Shown here: positions 22,201-31,228 of the stretch, in pieces
How positions within the stretch are numbered: the first letter of the stretch is position 1
Layout of the letters: each line of letters starts with the position of its first letter
NCBI GenBank assembly: GCA_023053685.1
Contig: JALIGW010000014.1
Coordinates: 20,198,308 to 20,262,307, forward strand
Source: Diadophis punctatus similis
Lineage: Eukaryota; Chordata; Lepidosauria; Squamata; Dipsadidae
Direction: 5' to 3'
DNA: 64,000 nucleotides
Program-made: the position numbers and the translations under genes
The notes under the pieces: model-generated
Seen by the model: only the letters and a program-made list of their open reading frames with translations
The model's database searches: none
What the model was told of the DNA's origin: nothing

Positions 22201-22984
22201 CCAAATATGGAATTTGCACATCGCCTCTTCCAATGATTTTAGCCTTTTGACCATTGGCTAAGGCCACTTCTTCATGGTTTCCTGGGAAAAATCTGGAAAA
22301 TAAGTCAGAATTATTAACAATTGTTTGACTAGCCCCACTGTCAATCAACCATTTGTCTCTATTGTTATTATAACAAACTTTTGCAACTGCAATCTGTCCT
22401 TGCAAATAATGTCTCTTGTCTTGCACATTTCTTCTCTGTGCACAGCTTTTCTGCAGATGATTGGTTTCTCCACAAATGAAACATGCTTTTTTAACTTGCT
22501 TGAAGAATTGTTGCTGTGGAACTTGATCTCTCCTGCCTCTGCTTTCCTCTTGTCTGCAGACACCTCGGCTGTTGCTAGAGATAGGCAGCTTGTGGAAAAT
22601 TTTGCTGGAGACTTGCTGTAAGTTTCCACTGTACTCCTTGTTGGGCCCCCGCCTGTGGAATTTTCCATCAGCATGGCTGAAAAGCCTTTTCTCATATTCA
22701 TTCAATAAACACGATTTCAAAGCCTCCAAATTCAAATCTGCTTCTGGCTTACTTTCAAAAATAGCTGACACAGTCTCCCAGCTCTGATCCAAACTATTTA
22801 ACACTAATAAAACTTTCTGGGACTCTGGAAACTTTACTCCACGTTGCTCCAATTCTAGAAAATTAGACTGCATTTTCATTAAATGATCTTCCATAGAATC
22901 TCCTGTCTGCAAACTCATTCTGAAAAGCTTTCTTGAAAGTTGGACCACATTACACGCAGAAACATTGACATGTACTGCTTTCAA
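19256..22984 (-). CDS. Copia gag-pol polyprotein, array copy 6
   Basis: Same 1242-residue frame with Asn715. This copy abuts the outer 5' LTR and has a private base in the leader (T at 23340 where the others have C), as expected if the outermost copy takes part less often in exchange. Confidence 0.92.
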   Translation of the reverse strand: MKAVHVNVSACNVVQLSRKLFRMSLQTGDSMEDHLMKMQSNFLELEQRGVKFPESQKVLLVLNSLDQSWETVSAIFESKPEADLNLEALKSCLLNEYEKRLFSHADGKFHRRGPNKEYSGNLQQVSSKIFHKLPISSNSRGVCRQEESRGRRDQVPQQQFFKQVKKACFICGETNHLQKSCAQRRNVQDKRHYLQGQIAVAKVCYNNNRDKWLIDSGASQTIVNNSDLFSRFFPGNHEEVALANGQKAKIIGRGDVQIPYLDSRFTDVLCVPEMEHNLLSVSSLDKQGYETTFVNGKCFIQRNGNVCAQGIKEDNLYVLQGQKVPHCSQIFKNVAEHNSCVHLLHRRLGHANFKVVQQMKEFAEGLDLKGCKAYLDCAVCKASKSKAFPVSKFSTRQTTRALELVHADLIGPMQASLGGAKYALVIVDDYSRFGFCYLLKSKTEVLQQFKQWLSFVERRYKQQVCQLQTDRGSEFMSTNFQQWLRQLGIRHRRTNPYTPGENGVAERRNGVLQTMKDSLLEDSGMSRSYWGEAILTANYLVNRLWSSSINNTPYAMLYGKKPSLAHLKIFGSTAWVHIPKAIRRKGQQKARKLRFVGYEPGSKGYRFSDGSKRIVISRSASFAEQNWNRIDANSENVSLSDGDPLSDGDPLSDNNSCNDGESFTEGVYVQGGESEQDMKPEKLETQVQAMPRRSERRNRGVPPDRYSASKVKVCNVWYEPRNYKEVLALPKVEQEKWKEAMDKEMKSMGDHEVFTSVTLPQGTKAVGCKWVYKKKVLPNSEVQYKARLVAQGFSQLKNVHYDEVFAPTVKAESIRLALALASAYRHRIWHFDITTAFLNAELEEEIYMVQAPGYENKKPNMVYKLNKAIYGLKQSARNWNICLDTALKGLGFKSCKADGCIYTGKLQGGNCLLLAFVDDLCFIAKDASQVKEFANKLEKKFELKNLGEIKNYLGVEIQKTEKGYILSQRRKIEQLLEKYNMKDCNIAPTPMSTDFYNSLGEDKSEACDQEIYHSAIGSLLYLSQWSRPDIACAVSILSHFTATPTKLHWMGVKRILRYLKGTVNLGLQIQVTEELKLKCYVDSDYANDVKTRKSNSGIVIMFGGALIGWKSRKQTTVAISTAEAEFIALSELCSEVVWYVQLLQDLNVNVNEAVTVYEDNAACIKMATGDRVKNRSKHVDIKYCNVREAVKEKLISLHHCSSEDNLADMMTKPLGGVHYRKCLNPIGLMSLPVMKGGVLEYS

Positions 22985-22990
22985 TTTCTG

Positions 22991-23242
22991 CTATATTTCT
23001 TTTGCAGACTTTAATTCAGCTACATTTAAGAATTGATCATCCCCCAGACTTAAAAGAAGATAAGCCATAGCTTTGTCATGAGCCTTTTGATCTGCTGCTC
23101 CAAGCACTTGTGGGGGGTCTGCTACAATGTCCCATAATTCTTTTGCTTTCAAAAAACATTCCATTTTTGCAGCCCAAATTAAATAATTTTTCTTCCCCAA
23201 TTTGGGTATTGGACTGTCTTTAAATTCCATAGCAGCAGCCAT
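22991..23242 (-). CDS. Copia gag head, array copy 6
   Basis: Same 83-codon fragment, ending at the shared in-frame TAG. The ATG is at 23242, 117 nt inside the outer 5' LTR. Confidence 0.8.
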   Translation of the reverse strand: MAAAMEFKDSPIPKLGKKNYLIWAAKMECFLKAKELWDIVADPPQVLGAADQKAHDKAMAYLLLSLGDDQFLNVAELKSAKEI

Positions 23243-23359
23243 CCTGCTTTATTATTCTTCTCTGCCTGTTCCTTTAACAACACAGACAGCTTCTTATCAG
23301 CTTTAAATTACAATGCAGTTTTTAACTTTACTTCTTGAGTGATTCCTGGGCCCATAACC

Positions 23360-23625
23360 TGTCAGAGTTACGCAATAAATCAGAAGCTTCAAAAGATAAC
23401 TGCATTTTGCTGATTCAAATAACTTCTTTATAAGTAGAATAAAACATTAACAATACCACACTTTGTTTCAGATCACATGTTGAGATGTTTTCACAGCAAG
23501 CTTTAATGGTGGACAGAGTAAACCACGCCCTTCTTCTTGCTAAGTTTCTGGACATGCTCAATTAACACTTCAGCCCGATTGGCTGACTCAATCACATGGC
23601 TCTCCCAGTCATGAATATTCCAACA
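23360..23625 (-). repeat. Copia LTR 6, outer 5' LTR of the array
   Basis: This is the terminal LTR: homology to the other copies stops exactly at the CA end at 23625 and is followed by TAATATTATT and then intron sequence related to genes B and C. The flanking target duplication cannot be tested because the other end of the array is out of the window. Confidence 0.93.
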
Positions 23626-24045
23626 TAATATTATTTTAACTCACAGTTTGGATTATCCAGAATACAGGTGTCTATTCTCATGCCAATATTTGAGTCTTTG
23701 GTGTGCACCCAACTGGACATTTTTATATTTTGTACTACTGCAGATTCAGTTGTTTTGTTTCAGTGTATTGGCTGGCCCATTCCAATGTATACTGAGTGAC
23801 ACAGAAATCTAGAAAAAAACCTCAGCAGTTAAAAACAAAATCAGACACCCCAGACTAAAATCTGATATTCCACAAAAGTAAAATGGGGGCCTTACACAGG
23901 CTTTATTTGATTAATGATCAAGAGAACAATTCTCTAGCAAAAAGGCATGTGGGCATCTGCTTGAAGAATCAAAGAGAAAGGGGTTGAGATAAAATCATGG
24001 CATTCAGATGTTTAGGAATGTAACATCTGGCTTCCTATTTTTCAG
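23626..24045 (+). other. 3' part of intron 2 of Shisa-like gene A
   Basis: From about 23690 this is alignable by eye to the end of intron 2 of genes B and C (shared GAGTCTTTGGTGTGCA stretch) and ends in a pyrimidine-rich acceptor, TTTTTCAG, at 24045. The copia array therefore sits inside this intron. No other feature seen. Confidence 0.7.
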
Positions 24046-24422
24046 CCACCATTAAAAACATTGGGTTAATCCTGATAATAATTGGTGCCACTTGCATTTG
24101 GATTGCGTTTGTCATCTTTCATTTCCGAGATCGCACTGAGATGATCATGCTGGACAATGAGCAGCCAGAAATGGTTTTTGAGCTTCCTGCCCCAGCTCCA
24201 GTTGACCCTCCTATGCCTGGACAACCACCGGCTGCCTCTGGAAATCCTGATCCAGCATCTCTGGGGCCTGAAGAGTCTCAAAGATCCTCTGAGCTGCCCA
24301 TGGCTGGGGCTGACTCACCTGGTGGCTTTGGAAGTCCCATGGATGAGGAGACAATATCTCCAGCTGTTCTCCTAGAAGGGAATTTGGAGGTTCCATCTGA
24401 GGAAGAAGAAACAGTTATTTAG
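24046..24422 (+). CDS. Shisa-like gene A, last coding exon
   Basis: The exon opens after a TTTTTCAG acceptor in phase 1 and encodes a hydrophobic membrane segment (about 22 residues from IGLILIIIG) followed by a roughly 100-residue Pro/Glu-rich cytoplasmic tail ending EETVI, which fits a class I PDZ-ligand pattern. It is colinear with exon 3 of genes B and C, sharing the DNEQ and SGNPDPAS blocks. The signal-peptide and cysteine-rich exons must lie left of the copia array, outside the window, or are lost. The reading frame is intact. The role is inferred from the family: Shisa proteins are single-pass membrane adaptors acting on receptor traffic or signalling. Which vertebrate paralogue it is I cannot say. 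Confidence 0.75.
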
Positions 24423-25454
24423 CTACAGAGTTACTAGTTGATCCCTCTGGAGGCTGAGAATAAGTAAGCTCCAAAGCTCAGCCCATATTTTTTACATTTT
24501 TTAGCATTAGCATTAGGAACTGAACTACAGTTTAGTCTTTTAAAATATCTAACTCTTCTTTAGCAGGCACTGCTCTGTTTGTTAGAATGGTCTTTCATGT
24601 GTACTGTCCTCTCTCTGCCCCATATATCTTTTGGTTGACATGGATTGTTTATCTTGGTTCTCCCACTCCCCTCACACCCCTGAACCCATAGTCAAGGCAT
24701 TTGAATTGCTCTCTTCAATCTCTCCATTGGAGGCTGGGGTTGAAAAATATGGAGATCTCCCAGCCATGACTTGATACTTGAGCAAAAAACCTTGGGTTTT
24801 GTATGGTCTGTTAGAAGAGAAAATGATAAGGAAAAGTTAAGGATACTTTTCCACTTAGCAAGAAGTCTTTTTCTAGAAAATGTGGCTTCCATGCAAGTGG
24901 AGGAAAGGGAAAATCTCTTTGCAAAACTTTATCCAACGTATAGAAATTATCTTCTGCACCCTAAGGTAAGACTGCATCTCCCAGAATTCCTAGTTTCATT
25001 GGCTTAGAATTATGGGAATTGCAGGCCCAATGCATGCTCAGAGCAACAGGTTGGAGGAGACACTTCTAACTTAGGGCCCCATAGATAAAACCCTGATCTT
25101 TCCCCTCCCCCAACACAGACCTTTTGATGACTTGAGAGAGTTCAAATGCTTGTGGAGAGCCACAAAGCCAGAGTAAATGGCCATTTAAACACTGGGTGGG
25201 TGATTTTATTTTATTTTTATATTTGGTGAAGGGATCTGCTTTTTAGAAAACACTAAGTGTCTTTTGTTTCACTTTTCTCATGTAACCATTATTGATAAGA
25301 CCAAGAGTGTGCTTTTTTAAAAAAACAAAGAAACCAGGATTGTTGCTATGTTTTAACCCTGAACAGGAGTAGAGACACAAGGGGCTTGCTTTGGTTTTTT
25401 TAATGCAACTATCAATGCTGTTTTTATTGTATCTTTTGGAATGTAAGAATCATC

Positions 25455-25460
25455 AATAAA
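25455..25460 (+). promoter_or_regulatory. Poly(A) signal of gene A
   Basis: AATAAA in the sequence CATCAATAAA, which is conserved at the matching place in genes B and C, about 1.03 kb after the stop. It is followed by a T/G-rich stretch. Confidence 0.75.
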
Positions 25461-26238
25461 AAATATGTGGTTATGTGATTCTTTAATAATCCTGGTTCTG
25501 GTGGATTCTTGCATCTCTGAACAGCTACTTGATGTTATTAGCTCCTGCCATGAATTCTTCTAAAAGCATCAAAGGATGCAGGGTGAAGTAGGCAACAAAT
25601 ACATGTTTCCAGTTCATTCTGTGGCTGGCAGAGGTGCTCTTTTCTTTAAAAAGATGTTGCTCTTTCAGAAGGGATGGTCACCCATGTGATCTATTTGGTT
25701 TTGGCAATATGTGAATTCTGCCATTGTGGTATTCCTAGGGGGTTCTGGGCTTCATAGCTTAGCAGCTTCTCCAACTCAACTCAGACTGGTTTAGTGTAGG
25801 CATGTACAGCAAACCAGATTTAAACTATTAGCTTAGCTTTCAGCTGACCTGGTGTGGCATTTTATGAATTTTGTCTTCTTGACCCATATATGTTGTATTT
25901 AAATTGATTTGATAATACAAATCTGTGGCTGGATTCACACATCTAGCTTGGTAGGGAATGATTTGATTTAGCCATGATTTATTGAATAAACCACAGCGGC
26001 TGGGTTTATACATGTTAAAAAGTTTGAATTCATTAAACACTTTTGTCCATGGCATTAAATGCAACAATCCTATTCCCATGATATCTCCACCTGGATTAAC
26101 CAAACACAACTGCACTGGTTTTATTACACATCAAGTCCGAAACAACCTCTATTATAGCTTAACACGAAAGTCTGATTCACAAAAACTACTAAGATAACAA
26201 TTGATCTTCCATGAGAAACAACCTCCTTTGACCTTATC
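25461..26238. other. Downstream flank of gene A, part of the duplicated unit
   Basis: No gene seen. This stretch matches the flank after gene B (about 31230-32180) and the first part of the flank after gene C, for example around GGGATGGTCACCCATGTGATC, so it belongs to the duplicated segment. Confidence 0.6.
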
Positions 26239-26258
26239 AAGTCTGCCCTTTTATGGGA

Positions 26259-27016
26259 AATTGTATTTGCACAAAACTGGAAAGCAGAAAAGATCCCAGA
26301 GGAAGAACAGAGAATGAAGATTTTGGACTGTGTTGAAATGATAGACTAACACTAAGATTAAATGATAAAGAAGACTCTTTGTATTACAAGACATGGGGGA
26401 AGTTTTATAAATGGTTTGAAATTGAATATAAATGAAGAAGATTAAATGAAAAATGATCTAACCTAGATGTAACACTTACAAAGAAAGTAGGGGGTTGGGA
26501 GGGAAGGGGGGAAGGGGAGGGAAGGGAAGGGGGAGGAAAAAAGGGGGGAACAAAAACGTAGTATATTAATTGACAAACATAAAAAGGGGAAAATTAAATG
26601 GAGAATTTAGGAAAGGAATAAAATGGGAAAATATGAGACTAAGTAAAATAAAAATAAAAATTCAGGGTTGTTGAAAATTAGATTATTGATGAGAAAATAC
26701 AGCACAGAAGGAATGGTTAGGTAGAGGGATAGGGAAGAGGAGAAGGTAAGAGGGGTAGAGAAGTAGGAGAGAGGGTAGAAGGGGTTGTAGAGGAGAAGAG
26801 AGAGAAGAAGGAAGTGTAGAGGAGGTGAAGAAGGAAGGTGGAAGGGTGGGGCTGTAAAAGATTGAAGCGGAAAAAAACAACCCTGAATAAAGCATTAAGG
26901 AAAATATGAGAAATGTATATATAAAATAAGAATGGAATGTATAGAAAAATGAAATGAAAATGAATCTATAAATATGTGTATTGTCTGTGTGGAAATAATA
27001 AAAAATTGAAAAAGAA
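26259..27016 (+). mobile_element. 5'-truncated L1 3' end with target-site duplication
   Basis: The insert begins inside the L1 ORF2 C-terminus (readable as IVFAQNWK... up to a TAA at about 26349) and continues through a 3' UTR with long G/A-rich purine tracts to a short A-rich tail. It is flanked by a 20-bp direct repeat, at 26239-26258 and 27017-27036, with one mismatch. The matching place downstream of gene B lacks it, so it inserted after the gene duplication. Confidence 0.85.
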
Positions 27017-27036
27017 AAGTCTGCTCTTTTATGGGA

Positions 27037-27428
27037 ACCTAATGATGGGCACACTGTTCTGAGGCAGCCTGGGTCTCTTATGAGGAAATGAGAACTATCC
27101 CACTTTTATCCACGCTAAAACTTTGCCGAACTCTGAAGCCTATTTTAGCCAAGGATATTCCACAGATGCACTCTTTAATTTTCAAAACCAAACCAGGAAT
27201 CTTAACTAACAAAGTCATCAAAGTCCAAGCACCAGTCCTCCTTGGGAGTAAGCCATTTCCAAGACTCCTTCGCACCAGGGCAGATGTGAATGGGTGGAGC
27301 AGGTTCCTATTAACCTGGCCAGCTGGTGCTAGTTGCTTTTCCTGCGCCTTGGAGCGAGAGAAATCGGTTCTTCAGCCTGGCGGGTTGGAAACAGGAGGTA
27401 GAAAAGGGGATTACGGTTAGGGCGCATC
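27037..27428 (+). promoter_or_regulatory. Upstream region and probable promoter of gene B
   Basis: Homologous to the region before gene C. The shared core near 27285-27330 contains GGTTCCTATT, ACCTGGCCAGCTG and a GC-rich element. No clear TATA box is visible. The ATG context GCATCATGG is good. Confidence 0.5.
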
Positions 27429-29973
27429 ATGGAGAGGCTTCTCCCCCGCGTCCTTCTCTTGCTCTTCCTCCTAGGTTGCACGGCCAGGGAGGGTAGGAGG
27501 GACACGACTCGTCTCGACCCTTACGGATCGCCGTTGTTGGACGACCTCATGCAATGTCCCGCGCACTTGAACGTCTCCGGGGCGTCTTCCTTACACGGAG
27601 CCCAAACCTCCCCTATGGGCCGGGGGAAGGCAGGCGCTGGCGACCCGCCGGCGGAAGAGACCAGCTACTCTTGGACTCTGCTTAGCGGCGTCTCAGCGGG
27701 CGAGATTAGCCGATTCTCCGCGAAAGAATCGACAGGTAAGAAAGGTTATACTATTCGAGGGTTGGGGTGGTGGTGGATGGGGGGGGGTAATGAGGTTGCT
27801 CCAACCGGCCCCTTTATTTCCTTACTGCGCGACACTCTGCGCCTTTCGTCTGCACCAAGTGAAGAGCGCAAGTGACCGGGCAGCGTTGAACACCGCCGGG
27901 TAAAGTGGGACGAGAAGATTTTGGGATACACCTGGTGGAAGTCCTGTAAGTCTTCGGAATTGCCATGGCACAAATGGTTACTCTCCTCCTCTTAAGGGCT
28001 CAGAAAGATGTCTTTAACTGTATTATTCCTTTTGCTCTGAAATTTCCCTTTGTGAAGCGGTGTTATAACCATAACCATTTTTTAAAATTCTTATGAACCA
28101 CTTAAAGTACCATGCTCAGGTTTTCCCATTTCCCCCCAAAAATGTGGTTTGTGAGAGGAATGGACTTAACCTAAATTATAAGATGGTTATATAAGCCATT
28201 GTTAACTTGGGGATGACCAACCTTGGCAACTTCAAGACTTGTGGACTTCAACTCCCAGAATTTCCCAGTCATCCTCTGGGGAATGGGACTGAGGAATGGC
28301 AGGCAGGGAAATCCTGGGAGTTGAAGACCACAAGTCTTAAAGTTGCCAATGTTGGTCCCTCCCCATCTAATTGCCCCTAGAGATAGAGCCAGCTCTGCAA
28401 ATGTATGTGTGCAGCAGGAGTTATTTGTATGCTTTGTTTCATTTTAATCTTAGATGCTGGGGTTCTTCTTATGGAAGGTGAGCAATGCAACAAATGGGTG
28501 CGTGGAAAGGCAAGTCCAGTTGTGACTTTCCACTGCCCCACCCAAGATAACCAAGGGGAGGAGATGTTTTGCTGTGGCACCTGCATGGCCTCCTACTGCT
28601 GTTCATCCACAAAGGAGCGCCTGGACCAGGCAAGCTGTTTGAAGATTGTTAAGAAGACAGAAGACCACAGGGCAGTGCTGTTTGCTGTGACTCCACCTGA
28701 AAAGTCAAGTAAGAGGATGAGGTCCATACCTTAGTTGAGGGGCATTTGGATTTTGACTTTGGAAGTGTGGAGGGTAAACCAGCGCGTCTCAAAGTTGGTA
28801 ACTTTAACATGTGTGAATTTCAACTCCTAGAATTCCTGAGCCAGCCCCCACTGGCTGAGGACAGCTAGAAGTTGAAGCCCACCCTTCTTAAAGTTTGCTA
28901 AGGTTGAGAAACACCATGTTAAATAAAGAAATCCATAGGAGAAAGTATTAGGCAATTGCACCAAATCTAACCAGGGTTTGATCAGGTTAATGAGGATGAG
29001 ACACAGCTAGGAATTTTGAATATAACCAACTCAAATGAAGAAAGCAGTCAAAAACCATAAAGGCATGTTCATACCAGTAGAAGCACAGGAACTTATTTTT
29101 CAGAATAAATTCAGAATTTTTCAGACTTATTTTTTCCTCATACTAAAAAGATGCATTAATATGCAAATCCTTGTCTAGCAGTTGGCTGCAAAATCTTTAT
29201 TGCCTGTCAGTCCCATTTGCAGAGCGCCCATTGGTTGTGTTCACCCCTGTTAAATACTAAGCAATATTCTTTATACAGGAATGCAAAACTTGATTAGCTT
29301 ATTTTTGTATATTATTGTGTTGCATACGGCCAATGATGGTCATAGATGAGTTTTACCTTAACCACTAACCAGATTAAGCATGGTGCATGAATGCAGCTGC
29401 TGATTCTCAAACCACAGCTTGAGTCTTTGGTGTGCACTCAGCCAGGACAGTTAGTTTATGCTTCATATTATTGCAGAATCAAACAATTGTTTTATTTCAA
29501 CTCTAGTAGACTCTGACTGGTATGCAAAATTGGGGGGGGGACCCTTAAATGACTAAAAACATAAAATTGGACAGGCCAGACTAAAACCACCTGATAAATA
29601 ACAAAGTCAACAAAAGGGGGGTGCTTTCAACTTGAATCAAGGAAAGCATGGGAACAGTTCTATAGAAAGAGGCATTTGGGGTCTGCTGGAACCAAAGAGG
29701 AAGGGGTTCATGGGAGGTAGGCTATGGCACCCAGATATTTAGGAGACCAAGTAACGTATGGCTTCTTATTTTTCAGTCAACAACATTTGGTTAGTCCTTG
29801 CAGTAATTGGTGTCTCGTGCATTTGCGTTTGGATAGCAATGGTGGTTTCCTATTTCCAAGATCAGAAGATCACCCCCAATCAGCAAAGACCTGACAATGA
29901 GCAGTTAGATGTGGAATGTGAACATCCTGCATCCAAACAAGCTGCCTCTGGAGATCCTGATCCAGCATCCTAG
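27429..29973 (+). CDS. Shisa-like gene B, three exons, C-terminal tail truncated
   Basis: Exons are 27429-27735, 28454-28708 and 29777-29973, with GTAAG donors and YAG acceptors, all phase 1, giving 252 residues. Residues 1-19 are a signal peptide. An N-V-S glycosylation site lies in the exon 1 linker. Eight cysteines at 114, 130, 142, 143, 146, 151, 152 and 164 form the Shisa pattern with FCCGTC, YCC and RLDQ motifs. The membrane segment is about 192-214. The protein stops at TAG after SGDPDPAS, where gene A continues. One base is missing near 29970, and the next frame then stays open to TAA at 30074-30076 with an ending DTAV. Family membership is firm from the cysteine pattern; the function (receptor or trafficking adaptor) is inference. 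It could be a functional short form, a pseudogene, or a sequencing error. Confidence 0.8.
27736..28453 (+). other. Intron 1 of gene B with a palindromic hAT-like MITE
   Basis: Phase-1 intron with GTAAG donor. It carries an imperfect palindrome at about 28215-28358 whose arms contain the TTCAACTCCCAGAA motif seen in other copies of the family in this window. Otherwise nothing recognised. Confidence 0.7.
28709..29776 (+). other. Intron 2 of gene B with a degraded palindromic MITE
   Basis: Donor GTAAGA and acceptor TTTTTCAG. A degraded inverted repeat of the same hAT-like family lies at about 28780-28914. The intron keeps the empty-site versions of two TA-target insertions found in gene C (around 29167 and 29752). 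Confidence 0.7.
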
Positions 29974-30590
29974 TGGCTGAAGAGTCCCAAAGATCCTCCG
30001 AGTCACAGTCATCCGTAGCTGTGGCCATTTCATCTGGTTGCTCTGGAAGTCCCATGGAACAAGACACAGCTGTTTAACTACAGATTTAGTGGTTGATCCC
30101 TCTGGGGGTTGGAATTAAGCAAGCCCCAAGGCTCAGCCCTTAGCATTGGTGTCATTATCTTTTTTTAGCATTAGGAACAGAACTATTCTCTTTTTTACTA
30201 TCTAAAATTCTAAATAACCTTTAGAAGGTACTGCTCTGTGTACCCAGAATTGCCTTTTACTTGTGGGCCACCCCCTCCCTGCTGTATGGATGCTTTGACT
30301 TACATGGATTGTTTATGTGGGTTCTCCCCCTCCCCTCACACACCTGAACCCCTGGTCAATGCATTTGAGTAGCCCTCTTTAATCTCTTTAATGGTGGCTG
30401 GGGTCAAATGTCTCCCAGCCATGACTTTCAAAGGGGTCTTGATACCTGAGCAGTCCTTGTTTTACACAACATTATTTTGCATAGTCCCTAAGAAGAGAAA
30501 TAAGACTTAGCAATAAGTCTCTTCCCCCAAAATATGTGGCTTGTAAGCAATTGGAGAGGGGGAAACTCTTTGCAAGAACATTATCCAATG

Positions 30591-30718
30591 CAGTGTTTCT
30601 TAACCTACACAACATTAACATAAGTGAACTTCAACTCCCAGAATTCCTGAGCCAGCCATGGTGGCTGGGAATTTTTGAAATCCTAGTATTTGAAAGTTGC
30701 CAGATTTGAGAAACATTG
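30591..30718. mobile_element. hAT-like palindromic MITE in the gene B 3' UTR
   Basis: Begins CAGTGTTTCTTAACC and ends with its near inverse, GAGAAACATTG. The arms contain TCAACTCCCAGAATTCC. It is flanked by imperfect 8-bp repeats (ATCCAATG and ATACAATA). Genes A and C have an uninterrupted sequence at the same place. Confidence 0.75.
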
Positions 30719-31222
30719 ATACAATATATTGAAATTACCTTCTTCACCCTAGCTAAAACTGCATGTCCCAGAAATCCTAATTTCATTGGCTTAGAATTGT
30801 GGAAATTGCAGTTTCAGAGTATATTCAGAGTAATAGGTTGGACAAGACACTTCTGCTTATTCTTGATTTAAAGAACCATCTGCATCGACCCCTCTTCCCT
30901 TTTTTGATGACTTGAGAGAGTTCAAATGTTAGTGGAGACAAATCAAAGTCAGAGTAAGTGACCATTTTGAGTGGGGTGATTTGGTTTTCATATTTAATGA
31001 AAGGATGTGCTGTTTAAAAATATACCTTTTAAAAAACTCTTCCTATTTGCTTTAACAACTGATTGACAAGGCAAGGACCATACAAAACAAAAACCAGGAA
31101 GGTGGTGTGGTTGCTGCTGTGTAGCCCTAAAGAGGAATAGGCAGGCAAGGGGTTTGAAATGCTTTTTTAAATGCAACTGTCCACACTGTTTTTATTGTAT
31201 CTTTCTGAATGTAACAATCATC

Positions 31223-31228
31223 AATAAA
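31223..31228 (+). promoter_or_regulatory. Poly(A) signal of gene B
   Basis: AATAAA in the conserved CATCAATAAA context, about 1.25 kb after the stop. Confidence 0.75.

Larger units (their letters stand above)
1..23625 (-). mobile_element. Tandem array of a Ty1/copia LTR retrotransposon
   Basis: The same 4353-4354 bp unit is repeated head to tail: one partial copy at the left edge and five complete ones. Each unit is a 266-bp LTR plus a gag-pol internal region of about 4.09 kb, and adjacent copies share a single LTR. LTRs start at 1594, 5948, 10301, 14654, 19007 and 23360. Copies differ at only a few sites that I could find: a Lys/Asn site in pol, one extra A in a gag poly-A run, one LTR base and one leader base. 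The array ends cleanly at the LTR terminus at 23625, followed by unrelated intron sequence; its left end is outside the window. Single shared LTRs are expected from unequal LTR-LTR recombination or from rolling-circle or circle-derived DNA, not from independent insertions. An assembly expansion cannot be excluded from sequence alone. Confidence 0.95.

Noticed and set aside
1..23625. The regular repeats could be read as a CRISPR array or a protein-coding tandem gene family.
   Set aside because: The unit is 4.35 kb with LTRs, primer site, polypurine tract and a copia gag-pol, so it is a retrotransposon array.
26683..27054. A 123-codon Phe/Ser/Leu-rich minus-strand frame.
   Set aside because: Reverse translation of the purine-rich L1 3' UTR.
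27429..27875. Exon 1 of gene B reading on as a 148-codon single frame.
   Set aside because: A GTAAG donor at 27736 in the same phase as gene C explains the exon end; the extension is intronic.
28405..28734. Single-exon 109-codon frame at gene B exon 2.
   Set aside because: Its ends lie in introns; the acceptor at 28453 and donor at 28709 define the true exon, in phase with exons 1 and 3.
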